Below, piece by piece: positions 18,904 through 26,452 of a stretch of DNA of 64,000 nucleotides. Every line of letters begins with the position of its first letter. Positions within the stretch are counted from its first letter, which is position 1. The stretch covers positions 62,001-126,000 of the forward strand of contig NZ_CALMFB010000070.1 in NCBI RefSeq assembly GCF_937863155.1. Direction: 5' to 3'. The position numbers and the translations under genes were made by a program. The notes below the pieces were generated by a model that searched no databases, was not told the DNA's origin, and worked only from the letters and a program-made list of their open reading frames with translations. This stretch comes from an uncultured Brevundimonas sp. (GTDB lineage Bacteria > Pseudomonadota > Alphaproteobacteria > Caulobacterales > Caulobacteraceae).

Positions 18904-18920
18904 TTTACGTGCACGTCAAG
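18904..18920 (+). promoter_or_regulatory. LiuR/MerR-type operator upstream of regulator operon
   Basis: TTTACGTGCACGTCAAG contains the perfect palindrome ACGTGCACGT (18907-18916) within a near-symmetric 16-mer. It resembles sites reported for LiuR-type MerR regulators of acyl-CoA degradation. A TATGCA (18928-18933) follows at -10 position, which would put the transcript start at or next to the ATG at 18941. Confidence 0.55.
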
Positions 18921-18940
18921 TTTGGGCTATGCAGGCGGTC

Positions 18941-19423
18941 ATGTCGACCGCCGACGATCATCGCACCTATTCGATCCGGCAGCTGTGCCGCGAATTCGAC
19001 GCGACCGCCCGCGCCCTGCGTTTTTATGAGGACAAGGGCCTGCTGACGCCTGCGCGCAAGGGGCAGACGCGGGTCTATGACGCGCGCGACCGGGCGCGGC
19101 TGAAACTAATCCTGCGGGGCCGCCGCATCGGCTTCACCCTGCAGGAGATCCAGGAGATGCTGGATCTGTATGACCACAAGGACCACAACGCCCATCAGAT
19201 GGCCGTGGCCCTGCGCCGTCATCGCGCCCAAATCGAGGCCCTGAAACAGCAGCGCCAGGATCTGGACGAGGCCATCACCACCGCCGAAGAAGCCTGTGCG
19301 GTGATGGAATCCAAACTGGGCGAACATCGCCCCGACCTGCTGCCGGGCGCCGACGAATACGCCAGCCTGCTGCGCGAACGCCTGAACCCCGACCACTCCC
19401 AGCCCTTCAAAGCGAGAGCCTGA
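18941..19423 (+). CDS. MerR-family regulator, LiuR-like
   Basis: A 160-residue MerR protein. The winged HTH YSIRQLCREFDATARALRFY is followed by EDKGLLTPARKGQTRVYDAR, the dimer coiled coil at about residues 75-115 (HKDHNAHQMAVALRRHRAQI) and a C-terminal tail. The effector region has no metal-binding cysteine cluster: only one late Cys. Its operon with two acyl-CoA dehydrogenases fits the LiuR group that controls branched-chain amino acid and fatty acid catabolism. I take ATG 18941 rather than 18929 because the latter would lie inside the likely -10 element. The next gene follows after two bases, so the dehydrogenases are in the same operon. Confidence 0.88.
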   Translation: MSTADDHRTYSIRQLCREFDATARALRFYEDKGLLTPARKGQTRVYDARDRARLKLILRGRRIGFTLQEIQEMLDLYDHKDHNAHQMAVALRRHRAQIEALKQQRQDLDEAITTAEEACAVMESKLGEHRPDLLPGADEYASLLRERLNPDHSQPFKARA

Positions 19424-19425
19424 CC

Positions 19426-21210
19426 ATGGCCTATAAGGCGCCTGTCCGCGACCTGACGTTCATCCTGAACGAGGTGCTGGAGATCGACCGTTTCACCAAC
19501 CAGCCGGGCTTTCAGGACGTGTCGTCCGAACTGGCCCAGCAGATTCTGGAAGAGGCCGGCCGCTTCGCCGACGAGGTCATCGCCCCGATCAACAATCCGG
19601 GCGACAAGGAAGGCTGTCACATCGACGGCAACGTCGTGACCGGTCCGAAGGGCTGGAAGGAAGCCTATCATCAGATGGTCGAGGCCGGCTGGCCTTCGCT
19701 GATGATGGACCCGGAATACGGCGGTCAGGGCATGCCCTCGGTGATCGGCTCGGCGGTGGGCCAGTTCACGGCCGGCGCCTCGGCGGCTTTTTCGATGTAT
19801 CCGGGTCTGACGGCGGGCGCCTGGGCCGGCATCCACGCCAACGCCTCGGATGAGCTGAAGGCGAAATACCTGCCCAAGATGACGACCGGCGAATGGACCG
19901 GCACCATGAACCTGACCGAGCCGCAGTGCGGCACCGATCTGGGCATGGTCCGCACCAAGGCGGTTCCGCAGGCCGACGGCAGCTACAGGATCACCGGCCA
20001 GAAGATCTGGATCTCGGCGGGCGAGCACGACTTCGCCGACAACATCATCCACACCGTCCTGGCCCGCGTCGAAGGCGCCCCGGCCGGGATCAAGGGTCTG
20101 TCGCTGTTCCTGGTGCCCAAATTCCTGGTCAATGAGGACGGGTCGCTGGGCGCGCGCAACGGCGTCGAATGCGCGGGCCTGGAGCACAAGATGGGCATCC
20201 ACGGCAACGCCACCTGCGTCATGGCCTATGACGACGCCACCGGCTGGCTGATCGGCGAAGAAGGCCGGGGCATGAACAACATGTTCGTGGTCATGAACGA
20301 GGCGCGCCTGGGCACGGGTCTGCAAGGCCTGGCCATCGGCACGGCCGCCTATCAGGCCGCGGTCGAGTTCGCCAAGGACCGCCTGCAAGGGCGTTCGCTG
20401 ACGGGTCCGAAGAACCCCGACGGCCCGGCCGATCCGATCATCGTCCATCCCGACGTGCGTCGCATGCTGCTGGAGGCCCGGGCCTTCGTCGAGGGCGGCC
20501 AGGCCTTCATCCTGTGGACCGCGCTTCAGGCCGACCTGGAGAAGTCGGAAGACGAGGCCGTGGCGCAAAAGGCCAAGGACTATATGGGTCTGCTGACCCC
20601 GGTGCTGAAAGCCTATCTGACCGACAAGGGCTTCCACGCCGCCAGCCTGGCGATGCAGGTGCACGGCGGCAGTGGCTACACCGAGCATTTCCCGGCGTCG
20701 CAGTATCTGCGCGATGCGCGGATCACCATGATCTATGAGGGCACCAACGGCATCCAGGCGCTGGACCTGGTGGGCCGCAAACTGCCCGCCAACGGCGGTC
20801 GCGCGATCATGAGCTGGTTCGCCGACATCGACGCCTATGTGGCCGAAAACGGCGCGGCGGACGAGACGATCAAACCCTTCATCGACGGCCTGGCCGACGC
20901 CAAGAAGAAGCTTCAGGACGGCACCATGTGGCTGATGCAGAACGGCATGGCCAACCCGGACAACGCCGGCGCCGCCTCGACCGACTATCTGAATATCTTC
21001 GGCCTGACCGCCCTGGCCTATTGCTGGGCCCAGATGGCGGCGGCGGCGCAAAAGCAGATCGCGGCCGGCTCGACCGACCCCTTCTACGCCGCCAAGCTGC
21101 AGACCGGCCGTTATTTCGTCGAGCGCATCCTGCCCGACGCCGACGCCCATCTGAAGAAGCTGAAGACCGGCGCCGACGTGCTGATGGCCATGCCGGCCGA
21201 GGCGTTCTGA
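19426..21210 (+). CDS. acyl-CoA dehydrogenase with C-terminal extension (DmdC-like)
   Basis: A 594-residue flavoprotein of the long acyl-CoA dehydrogenase class that also includes the 3-methylmercaptopropionyl-CoA dehydrogenase DmdC. The core shows the FAD/substrate motif NLTEPQCGTDLGMVRTKA, GQKIWISAGEHD and the catalytic-base region MIYEGTNGIQALDL with Glu in YEGT. The extra C-terminal ~130 residues (DAYVAENGAADETIKPFIDG onward) form the family's added helical domain. The true acyl substrate cannot be told from sequence; many such genes act on medium- or long-chain acyl-CoA. It follows the LiuR-like regulator by two bases and is probably controlled by it. Confidence 0.92.
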   Translation: MAYKAPVRDLTFILNEVLEIDRFTNQPGFQDVSSELAQQILEEAGRFADEVIAPINNPGDKEGCHIDGNVVTGPKGWKEAYHQMVEAGWPSLMMDPEYGGQGMPSVIGSAVGQFTAGASAAFSMYPGLTAGAWAGIHANASDELKAKYLPKMTTGEWTGTMNLTEPQCGTDLGMVRTKAVPQADGSYRITGQKIWISAGEHDFADNIIHTVLARVEGAPAGIKGLSLFLVPKFLVNEDGSLGARNGVECAGLEHKMGIHGNATCVMAYDDATGWLIGEEGRGMNNMFVVMNEARLGTGLQGLAIGTAAYQAAVEFAKDRLQGRSLTGPKNPDGPADPIIVHPDVRRMLLEARAFVEGGQAFILWTALQADLEKSEDEAVAQKAKDYMGLLTPVLKAYLTDKGFHAASLAMQVHGGSGYTEHFPASQYLRDARITMIYEGTNGIQALDLVGRKLPANGGRAIMSWFADIDAYVAENGAADETIKPFIDGLADAKKKLQDGTMWLMQNGMANPDNAGAASTDYLNIFGLTALAYCWAQMAAAAQKQIAAGSTDPFYAAKLQTGRYFVERILPDADAHLKKLKTGADVLMAMPAEAF

Positions 21211-21211
21211 G

Positions 21212-21568
21212 GTGGATTTGACCCGGCCGATGCTGTGGGCGGTCGGCGTTCTCGCCGCAGTCGTAATCGGCATCGTCGGCTGGCTTCGGACACGCTCCGT
21301 CAACAAGCATGATCCGCTACAGGATCGCTTGGCGGAGCATTTCAGGCGCTACCTTGAAACCGGTCGCTCAGATGACGAGAAGGCCGCACTCGTGGAAGCG
21401 CTTCGTAGCGAACTCAAGCAGCGTCAGACGCCGCGAGACGAATGGCGTTTCCGTCTTTCTTCAGCGCTCAATCTGATCGGACCCACTGACACCCGAACCC
21501 GTGCAGAAACCATCAGCAAGGCTCACGATCTGGTGGATGTCATCGAACGCCTCGGAACCTCCTCATGA
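21212..21568 (+). CDS. small membrane-anchored protein of unknown function, low GC
   Basis: A 118-residue protein with one N-terminal membrane span (MLWAVGVLAAVVIGIVGWL) and a charged cytoplasmic part with predicted helices (DRLAEHFRRYLETGRSDDEKAALVEALRSELKQ). No known motif was recognised. The start is a GTG one base after the upstream stop, and its TGA overlaps the next ATG (ATGA at 21565-21568), so it is built into the operon. By eye its base composition is clearly less GC-rich than its neighbours and it uses codons such as CTT, CGT, TCA and GTA freely. That suggests a recently acquired gene. Function unknown. Confidence 0.68.
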   Translation: MDLTRPMLWAVGVLAAVVIGIVGWLRTRSVNKHDPLQDRLAEHFRRYLETGRSDDEKAALVEALRSELKQRQTPRDEWRFRLSSALNLIGPTDTRTRAETISKAHDLVDVIERLGTSS

Positions 21569-22728
21569 ACGTCCTCAACGTCCCCGAACCCGACTTCATG
21601 CGCGAAGAGGAGATCACCCTCTTCTCCGACAGCGTCGGCAAATGGATCGACGAGCACGCCCCGCCCGAAAAGTTCGCCCGGTGGATCGCCGACTCCTCGG
21701 TGCCGCGCCAGCTGTGGAACGACGCGGGCGATGCAGGGCTGCTGGGCATCTCCATGCCGGAAGAGGACGGCGGCTTCGGCGGCGACTATCGGCATGAGGT
21801 GATGCTGATGCGCCAGCTGGGCTGGAAGGGTGCGGACCATTTCGGCATCAGCCTGCACAACGCCATCGTCATGCCCTACATCTGGCACTACGGCACGGCC
21901 GAGCAGAAGGCGCGCTGGCTGCCGCGCCTGCAATCCGGCGAACTGGTCGGCGCCATCGCCATGACCGAGCCGGGCGCCGGGTCCGACCTTCAGGGCGTGC
22001 GCACCACCGCCCTGAAGCAGGGCAACCAGTATGTGGTCAACGGCTCCAAGACCTTCATCACCAACGGCCAACTGGCCAATTTCATCATCGTGGTGGCCAA
22101 GACCGACCCGGCCGAGGGCGCCAAGGGGGTGTCGCTGGTGGTGGTCGAGACCGATGGCGCCGAAGGCTTCGAACGCGGCCGCAACCTGCACAAGATCGGC
22201 ATGGAGGCCAACGACACCTCCGAACTGTTCTTCAACGAGGTCAAGGTTCCCGGTGACAACATCATCGGCGGGACCGAGGGCCAGGGCTTCTATCAGCTGA
22301 TGCAGCAACTGCCTCAGGAACGGCTGAACATCGCGGTTCAGGGCGTCGCCGCCGCCGAGCGCGGGCTGGAGGCCACCATCGCCTACGTCAAGGAGCGTAA
22401 GGCGTTCGGCAAGCGGGTCATCGACTTCCAGAACACCCAGTTCAAACTGGCCGAGGTCAAGACCAAACTGACGGTGGCCAAGGTTTTCGTCGACCACTGC
22501 ATCGAGCGCCACCTGAAGGGCGAACTGGACGCCGCCACCGCCTCCATGGCCAAATACTGGGTCACCGACATCCAGGGCGAGACGATCGACGAGATGCTGC
22601 AGCTTTTCGGCGGCTATGGCTACATGAACGAATATCCGATCGCCCAACTGTACAAGGATGCGCGGGTCCAGCGCATCTATGGCGGCACCAACGAGATCAT
22701 GAAGCTGCTGATCGCGCGGACGCTGTAG
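21565..22728 (+). CDS. acyl-CoA dehydrogenase (long-chain/isovaleryl type active site)
   Basis: A 387-residue acyl-CoA dehydrogenase of ordinary length. Motifs: AIAMTEPGAGSDLQGVRTTA for FAD contacts, GSKTFITNGQLANFIIVVAK, and RIYGGTNEIMKLLIART at the C-terminus. The usual catalytic Glu position there is Gly (YGGT instead of YEGT). A Glu in LPQERLNIAVQG occupies the alternative position used by long-chain and isovaleryl-CoA dehydrogenases. The substrate is therefore likely long-chain or branched acyl-CoA. It is translationally coupled to the preceding small gene and belongs to the MerR-headed operon. Confidence 0.92.
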   Translation: MNVLNVPEPDFMREEEITLFSDSVGKWIDEHAPPEKFARWIADSSVPRQLWNDAGDAGLLGISMPEEDGGFGGDYRHEVMLMRQLGWKGADHFGISLHNAIVMPYIWHYGTAEQKARWLPRLQSGELVGAIAMTEPGAGSDLQGVRTTALKQGNQYVVNGSKTFITNGQLANFIIVVAKTDPAEGAKGVSLVVVETDGAEGFERGRNLHKIGMEANDTSELFFNEVKVPGDNIIGGTEGQGFYQLMQQLPQERLNIAVQGVAAAERGLEATIAYVKERKAFGKRVIDFQNTQFKLAEVKTKLTVAKVFVDHCIERHLKGELDAATASMAKYWVTDIQGETIDEMLQLFGGYGYMNEYPIAQLYKDARVQRIYGGTNEIMKLLIARTL

Positions 22729-22741
22729 CCCTTGAACGAGC

Positions 22742-22763
22742 GTACGCAAATGCGTACATTTGC
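22742..22763. promoter_or_regulatory. nested palindromes, candidate YefM/YoeB operator
   Basis: GTACGC-AAAT-GCGTAC (22742-22757) and GCAAATG-CGTA-CATTTGC (22746-22763) overlap immediately upstream of the antitoxin ATG. Type II antitoxins of the Phd/YefM family bind such tandem palindromes over their own promoter. The absence of a separate Shine-Dalgarno suggests the promoter and operator lie right at the start codon. Confidence 0.6.
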
Positions 22764-22766
22764 AGC

Positions 22767-23021
22767 ATGAACGCCATGTCCGTCACCGAGCTTCGCAAGA
22801 ATCTGGCCGCCGCCATCGACCGGGTGACGGCGGATCACGACTACACCATCATCACCCGCGAAGGCGGCAAGCCCGCCGCCGTGCTGATGTCGTTGGAAGA
22901 CTTCGCCTCGTGGCAGGAGACCCAATATCTGCTGCGCAGCCCGGCGAACGCCGAACGGCTGCGCAAGGCGGTGGCGGAACTGGACGCCGGGGGCGGACAG
23001 TCGCGTGAGCTGATCGATTGA
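22767..23021 (+). CDS. yefM: YefM-type antitoxin
   Basis: An 84-residue Phd/YefM antitoxin. N-terminal DNA-binding fold MNAMSVTELRKNLAAAIDRV with the fold-closing strand YTIITREGGKPAAVLMSLED, followed by the toxin-wrapping segment ETQYLLRSPANAERLRKAVAEL, which closely follows the E. coli YefM pattern (E-T-x-YLLRSPAN). The C-terminal acidic tail covers the YoeB active site. Its stop TGA overlaps the toxin's TTG start (TTGA). A second ATG at 22776 is an alternative start. Autorepression through the nested palindromes at 22742-22763 is expected. Confidence 0.95.
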   Translation: MNAMSVTELRKNLAAAIDRVTADHDYTIITREGGKPAAVLMSLEDFASWQETQYLLRSPANAERLRKAVAELDAGGGQSRELID

Positions 23022-23278
23022 AGATCACCTTCCAGGACGAAGGCTGGGAGGACTATCTTCACTGGCAGCAGCATGACCGCCAACTGCTCAAGAAGCTGAA
23101 CACCCTGATCCGGGAATGCCGCCGCACCCCGTTCGCCGGCACGGGCAAACCCGAACCGTTGAAAGGCGAATTCGCAGGCTGGTGGTCACGCCGGATCGAC
23201 CAGGAACACCGCCTGGTCTATCGCATCACCGACGACGCCCTGCTGATCGCCCAGTGCCGCTATCACTACAGCCGATGA
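23018..23278 (+). CDS. yoeB: YoeB-type ribosome-dependent mRNA endonuclease toxin
   Basis: An 86-residue Txe/YoeB toxin with all catalytic positions intact and in E. coli register: Glu46 (in KPEPLKG), Arg65 (HRLVYR), His83 and Tyr84 (CRYHYSR). It cleaves mRNA in the ribosomal A site when the antitoxin is degraded. The start is TTG overlapping the antitoxin stop, which keeps toxin below antitoxin yield. Unusually, its own stop overlaps the rsmE start as ATGA (23275-23278), so a housekeeping rRNA methyltransferase is translated in the same operon. Confidence 0.96.
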   Translation: MKITFQDEGWEDYLHWQQHDRQLLKKLNTLIRECRRTPFAGTGKPEPLKGEFAGWWSRRIDQEHRLVYRITDDALLIAQCRYHYSR

Positions 23279-24120
23279 TCCGTCTCCACGTCCCTCAGCC
23301 CCTGTCTTCCGGCGGCGCCGTCGCGCCGAGCTTGGATCAGTCGCGCTATCTGACCCAGGTCATGCGGTTGAAGGCGGGCGACGCCCTGCTGGTGTTCAAC
23401 GGCGCGGACGGCGAATGGCGCGCGACCGTGGCCGAGGTGCTGAAGAAGGGCGTCATCCTGCGCGCGGACGAACAGGTTCGGCCTCAGACCGCCGCGCCCG
23501 AGGTCGAGCTGCTGATGGCCGTGGTCAAGAAGGCGCCGCTGGAGTTCGCGGTCGAGAAGGCGACGGAGCTGGGCGTGGCCCGCATCCGCCTGGTCCGCAC
23601 CCGCCGCACCACGACCGAGCATCTGCGCCTGGACCGGCTGGACGCCATCGCCATCGAAAGCGCCGAACAGTGCGGGCGGCTGGACGTGCCGCCGGTGGAT
23701 GATCCGGTCAAGCTGGACGCCTTGCTGGACCGCTGGGACGGGTCACGCCGTCTGATGTTCTGCGACGAGACGGGCGGCCCCGACGCCGCCGCGACGCTTG
23801 CGGCCTTCAATCCTCCCCCATCGGGGGAGGGGGACCCTGCGCAGCAGGGTGGAGGGGGCTCGGAGCCGGAGCGCGCTGCCGCCCCCTCCACCGCTTCGCG
23901 GTCCCCCTCCCCCGATGGGGGAGGATTGCCTCAACCCTGGTCCATCCTGATCGGTCCCGAAGGCGGTTTCGCGCCCGAGGAACGCGCGCGGCTGCTGGAC
24001 CTGCCCCAGGCGGTTCCGGTGTCGCTGGGGCCGCGCATCCTGCGGGCGGACACGGCGGCGGCGGCGGCCCTGACCCTGTGGCAGTCGGCATTGGGCGACT
24101 GGACGCAAGGCGCCTCTTGA
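23275..24120 (+). CDS. rsmE: 16S rRNA m3U1498 methyltransferase RsmE with in-frame repeat insertion
   Basis: A 281-residue SPOUT methyltransferase. An N-terminal PUA-like domain (MIRLHVPQPL, YLTQVMRLKAGD) is followed by VVKKAPLEFAVEKATELG, SAEQCGR, the SAM-knot LIGPEGGFAPEERA and RILRADTAAAAALTLWQ. It methylates U1498 at N3 in 16S rRNA. It is about 40 residues longer than usual. Codons 179-218 come from a palindromic repeat (23809-23927) inserted in the loop just before the SAM-binding LIGPEGGF, giving a Pro/Gly/Ser/Glu-rich linker. The ATG overlaps the yoeB stop, so expression may depend on the toxin-antitoxin promoter. Catalytic motifs are intact and the protein should be functional. Confidence 0.93.
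   Translation: MIRLHVPQPLSSGGAVAPSLDQSRYLTQVMRLKAGDALLVFNGADGEWRATVAEVLKKGVILRADEQVRPQTAAPEVELLMAVVKKAPLEFAVEKATELGVARIRLVRTRRTTTEHLRLDRLDAIAIESAEQCGRLDVPPVDDPVKLDALLDRWDGSRRLMFCDETGGPDAAATLAAFNPPPSGEGDPAQQGGGGSEPERAAAPSTASRSPSPDGGGLPQPWSILIGPEGGFAPEERARLLDLPQAVPVSLGPRILRADTAAAAALTLWQSALGDWTQGAS
23809..23927. repeat. 119-bp palindromic repeat element inside rsmE
   Basis: Perfect 28-bp terminal inverted repeats (23809-23836 and 23900-23927) enclose a second inner stem (GGTGGAGGGGGC 23848-23859 with GCCCCCTCCACC 23881-23892) and a small CCCTGC/GCAGGG hairpin. Such GC-rich palindromes are usually intergenic. Here the element plus one base equals exactly 40 codons and has no stop in the rsmE frame. 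Transposition genes are absent, so this is a non-autonomous element. Confidence 0.85.
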
Positions 24121-24170
24121 GCCGGGCCGCGTCCTGACCCATTTAGCGTTCGCAACAGGGGCAGGAACAT

Positions 24171-25529
24171 ATGGCCGAGGCGCCGCTTTCCCGGAACGAT
24201 CTGGTCGAGGCCCTGTCCAGGGGGATCAAGCCCAAGGACCAGTGGCGCATCGGCGCCGAGCACGAGAAGTTCGGCTTTGATCGCCACACCCTGCGCCGCC
24301 CCGCCTATGAGGGCGACACCGGCATCAAGGCCATGCTGGCGGGCCTGACCCGCTTCGGCTGGGCCGAGGTGGAGGAAGGCGGCCATGTCATCGCCCTGGA
24401 GCGCAAGAACGCCGAGGGGTTCAGCGCCTCCATCAGCCTGGAGCCGGGCGGCCAGTTCGAACTGTCGGGCGCGCCGCTGAAGGACATTCACGACATCTGT
24501 TCGGAAACCGGCCAGCACCTGATGGAGGTCAAGCAGGTGGCCGACCAGATCGGCCTGGGCTTCCTGGGCCTGGGGTTCGATCCCATGTGGCGGCGCGACG
24601 ACATCCCCGTCATGCCCAAGGGCCGCTATGACATCATGCGCGCCTATATGCCCAAGGTCGGGTCGCTGGGCCTGGACATGATGCTGCGCACCTGCACCAT
24701 CCAGGCCAATCTCGACTTCGACTCCGAAGCCGACATGGTGCTGAAATTCCGCACCAGCCTGGCCCTGCAGCCGATCGCCACCGCCCTGTTCGCCAACAGT
24801 CCGTTCACCGAGGGGCGGCCCAACGGCTTCCTTTCGGCCCGCGCCAATGTCTGGACCGACACCGACCCGGACCGCACGGGCATGCTGGATTTCGTCTTCC
24901 AGGACGGCTTCGGCTTCGAACGCTATGTCGACTATGCGCTGGATACGCCGATGTATTTCGTCAAGCGCGACGGCCGCTACATCAATGCGGCGGGCCAGTC
25001 GTTCCGCGACTTCATGGCCGGCCGTCTTGAGGCCCGCCCTGGCGAGACGGCGCTGAACAAGGACTGGGCCGACCACCTGACCACCCTGTTCCCCGAGGTG
25101 CGGCTGAAGTCGTACCTTGAGATGCGCGGCGCCGATGGCGGGCCGTGGAGCCGCATCTGCGCCCTGCCCGCCCTGTGGGCCGGCATCTTCTATGACGCGC
25201 CGTCGCTGGCCGCCGCCTGGGATCTTTGCAAGGACTGGGACATCGCCGACCACGAGCGCCTGCGCCGCGACGTCACCCATCTGGGCCTGAAGGCGGAGGT
25301 GGCGGGGCGCAGCGTTCAGGACGTGGCCCGCGACATGGTCGCCATCGCCCGCCTGGGGCTTAAGAACCGCGCCCGTTTCAGCGGCGGCATGGTGGACGAG
25401 CGCGGCTATCTGTCGGAACTGGAAGACATCGCCGACAGCGGCGTCACCCCGGCCGAACGGCTGCTGGAGCTGTATCACGGCCCGTGGAACGGCGATGTGA
25501 AGCGCGCCTATGCGGACTTCGCCTACTGA
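24171..25529 (+). CDS. gshA: glutamate-cysteine ligase, plant/alphaproteobacterial class
   Basis: A 452-residue GCS2-family ligase that joins glutamate and cysteine in the first, rate-limiting step of glutathione synthesis. Key stretches are WRIGAEHEKFGF near the N-terminus (metal and glutamate site), SLEPGGQFELSGAP, MPKGRYDIMRAYMPKVGSLG and LRTCTIQANLDFDSE. The length equals that of class-3 enzymes from plants and Rhizobiales. The ATG has an AGGA-type site about six bases upstream. It stands alone; gshB is not in the window. Confidence 0.95.
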   Translation: MAEAPLSRNDLVEALSRGIKPKDQWRIGAEHEKFGFDRHTLRRPAYEGDTGIKAMLAGLTRFGWAEVEEGGHVIALERKNAEGFSASISLEPGGQFELSGAPLKDIHDICSETGQHLMEVKQVADQIGLGFLGLGFDPMWRRDDIPVMPKGRYDIMRAYMPKVGSLGLDMMLRTCTIQANLDFDSEADMVLKFRTSLALQPIATALFANSPFTEGRPNGFLSARANVWTDTDPDRTGMLDFVFQDGFGFERYVDYALDTPMYFVKRDGRYINAAGQSFRDFMAGRLEARPGETALNKDWADHLTTLFPEVRLKSYLEMRGADGGPWSRICALPALWAGIFYDAPSLAAAWDLCKDWDIADHERLRRDVTHLGLKAEVAGRSVQDVARDMVAIARLGLKNRARFSGGMVDERGYLSELEDIADSGVTPAERLLELYHGPWNGDVKRAYADFAY

Positions 25530-25586
25530 AGCGGATAAGATGATCCGGCCCTGCATCCCGGACGGGGTCTGGCGCGTATCTGCGGC

Positions 25587-26390
25587 ATGAGCATCACAGA
25601 CATCGCTGGCCTGCTGGGCCTGAACCTGCTGCTGATCGTCGGGGTGATGACGGCGCTGTGGACCCTGGCAGTGCGGCTGAAGGACGTCAGCTTCATCGAT
25701 GCGGTCTGGCCCATGGCCATGCTGCTGCTGGCGCTGGCGACCTGGCCGCGGACGGACGGCGACATGGCGCGCAAGGCCCTGTTGCTGACGCTGGTCGCGG
25801 TGTGGGCGCTGCGGCTGGGGTGGCATCTGTTGCGGCGCTGGCGGGCGCAAGGGGCGGACGGACGCTATGTCGTCCTGGTCGAACGGATCGAGCAGAAACG
25901 GGGCTGGTCCTTTCCGTGCACGGCCCTGGTCTTCGTCTTCCTGCCCCAGGCGGTTCTGGCCTGGCTGACCAGCCTGCCGGTGCAACTGGGTCAGGTGGCG
26001 GCCCAGCCGGCGCTGGGCTGGCTGGCCTGGGCCGGGGCGGGGCTGGCGGTCGTGGGCATCGTGTTTGAAAGCCTCGGCGACGCCCAGCTGGCGGCGTTCA
26101 AACGCGATCCGGCCAACAGGGGCAAGGTGCTGGATACCGGCCTGTGGCGCTACACCCGCCACCCCAACTATTTCGGCGACGCCTGTGTCTGGTGGGGGCT
26201 TTATCTGATCGCGGCCGAGACGGGGCCGGGCCTGTGGTCCATCGCCGGGCCGCTGTTCCTGACCTGGACCCTGACGCGCTGGTCCGGCATCGGCGTGACC
26301 GAAAAGGCGATCCACAAATCGAGGCCAGGCTATGCCGACTATGTGAACCGCACCAGCGCCTTCATCCCCTGGCCGCCGAAGCGGGCGTGA
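25587..26390 (+). CDS. DUF1295 / steroid 5-alpha-reductase-like membrane protein
   Basis: A 267-residue protein with about seven membrane segments. The C-terminal LWRYTRHPNYFGDACVWWGL and YADYVNRTSAFIPWPP motifs are those of the DUF1295/ICMT-like superfamily, in which the RHPNY region binds a nucleotide or SAM cofactor. Bacterial DUF1295 members lack a proven reaction; an NADPH-linked reductase or lipid modification is possible. The spacing to gshA is 57 bases and no shared motif suggests a joint role. Confidence 0.88.
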   Translation: MSITDIAGLLGLNLLLIVGVMTALWTLAVRLKDVSFIDAVWPMAMLLLALATWPRTDGDMARKALLLTLVAVWALRLGWHLLRRWRAQGADGRYVVLVERIEQKRGWSFPCTALVFVFLPQAVLAWLTSLPVQLGQVAAQPALGWLAWAGAGLAVVGIVFESLGDAQLAAFKRDPANRGKVLDTGLWRYTRHPNYFGDACVWWGLYLIAAETGPGLWSIAGPLFLTWTLTRWSGIGVTEKAIHKSRPGYADYVNRTSAFIPWPPKRA

Positions 26391-26452
26391 CCTGATATAT
26401 AGAGGACCGCCGATCGCCAGCCCGACACCGCGCCGCCGTCTATGAGGCCTTC

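Noticed and set aside
19219-21306. A 695-codon open frame on the minus strand opposite the acyl-CoA dehydrogenase gene
   Set aside because: It is the mirror of a well-supported gene in GC-rich DNA; the translation is His/Gly/Gln/Arg-rich with no domain.
23931-26315. A 794-codon minus-strand open frame over gshA and DUF1295
   Set aside because: Antisense shadow with low-complexity Gln/Arg/Gly/Pro translation and no ribosome site.
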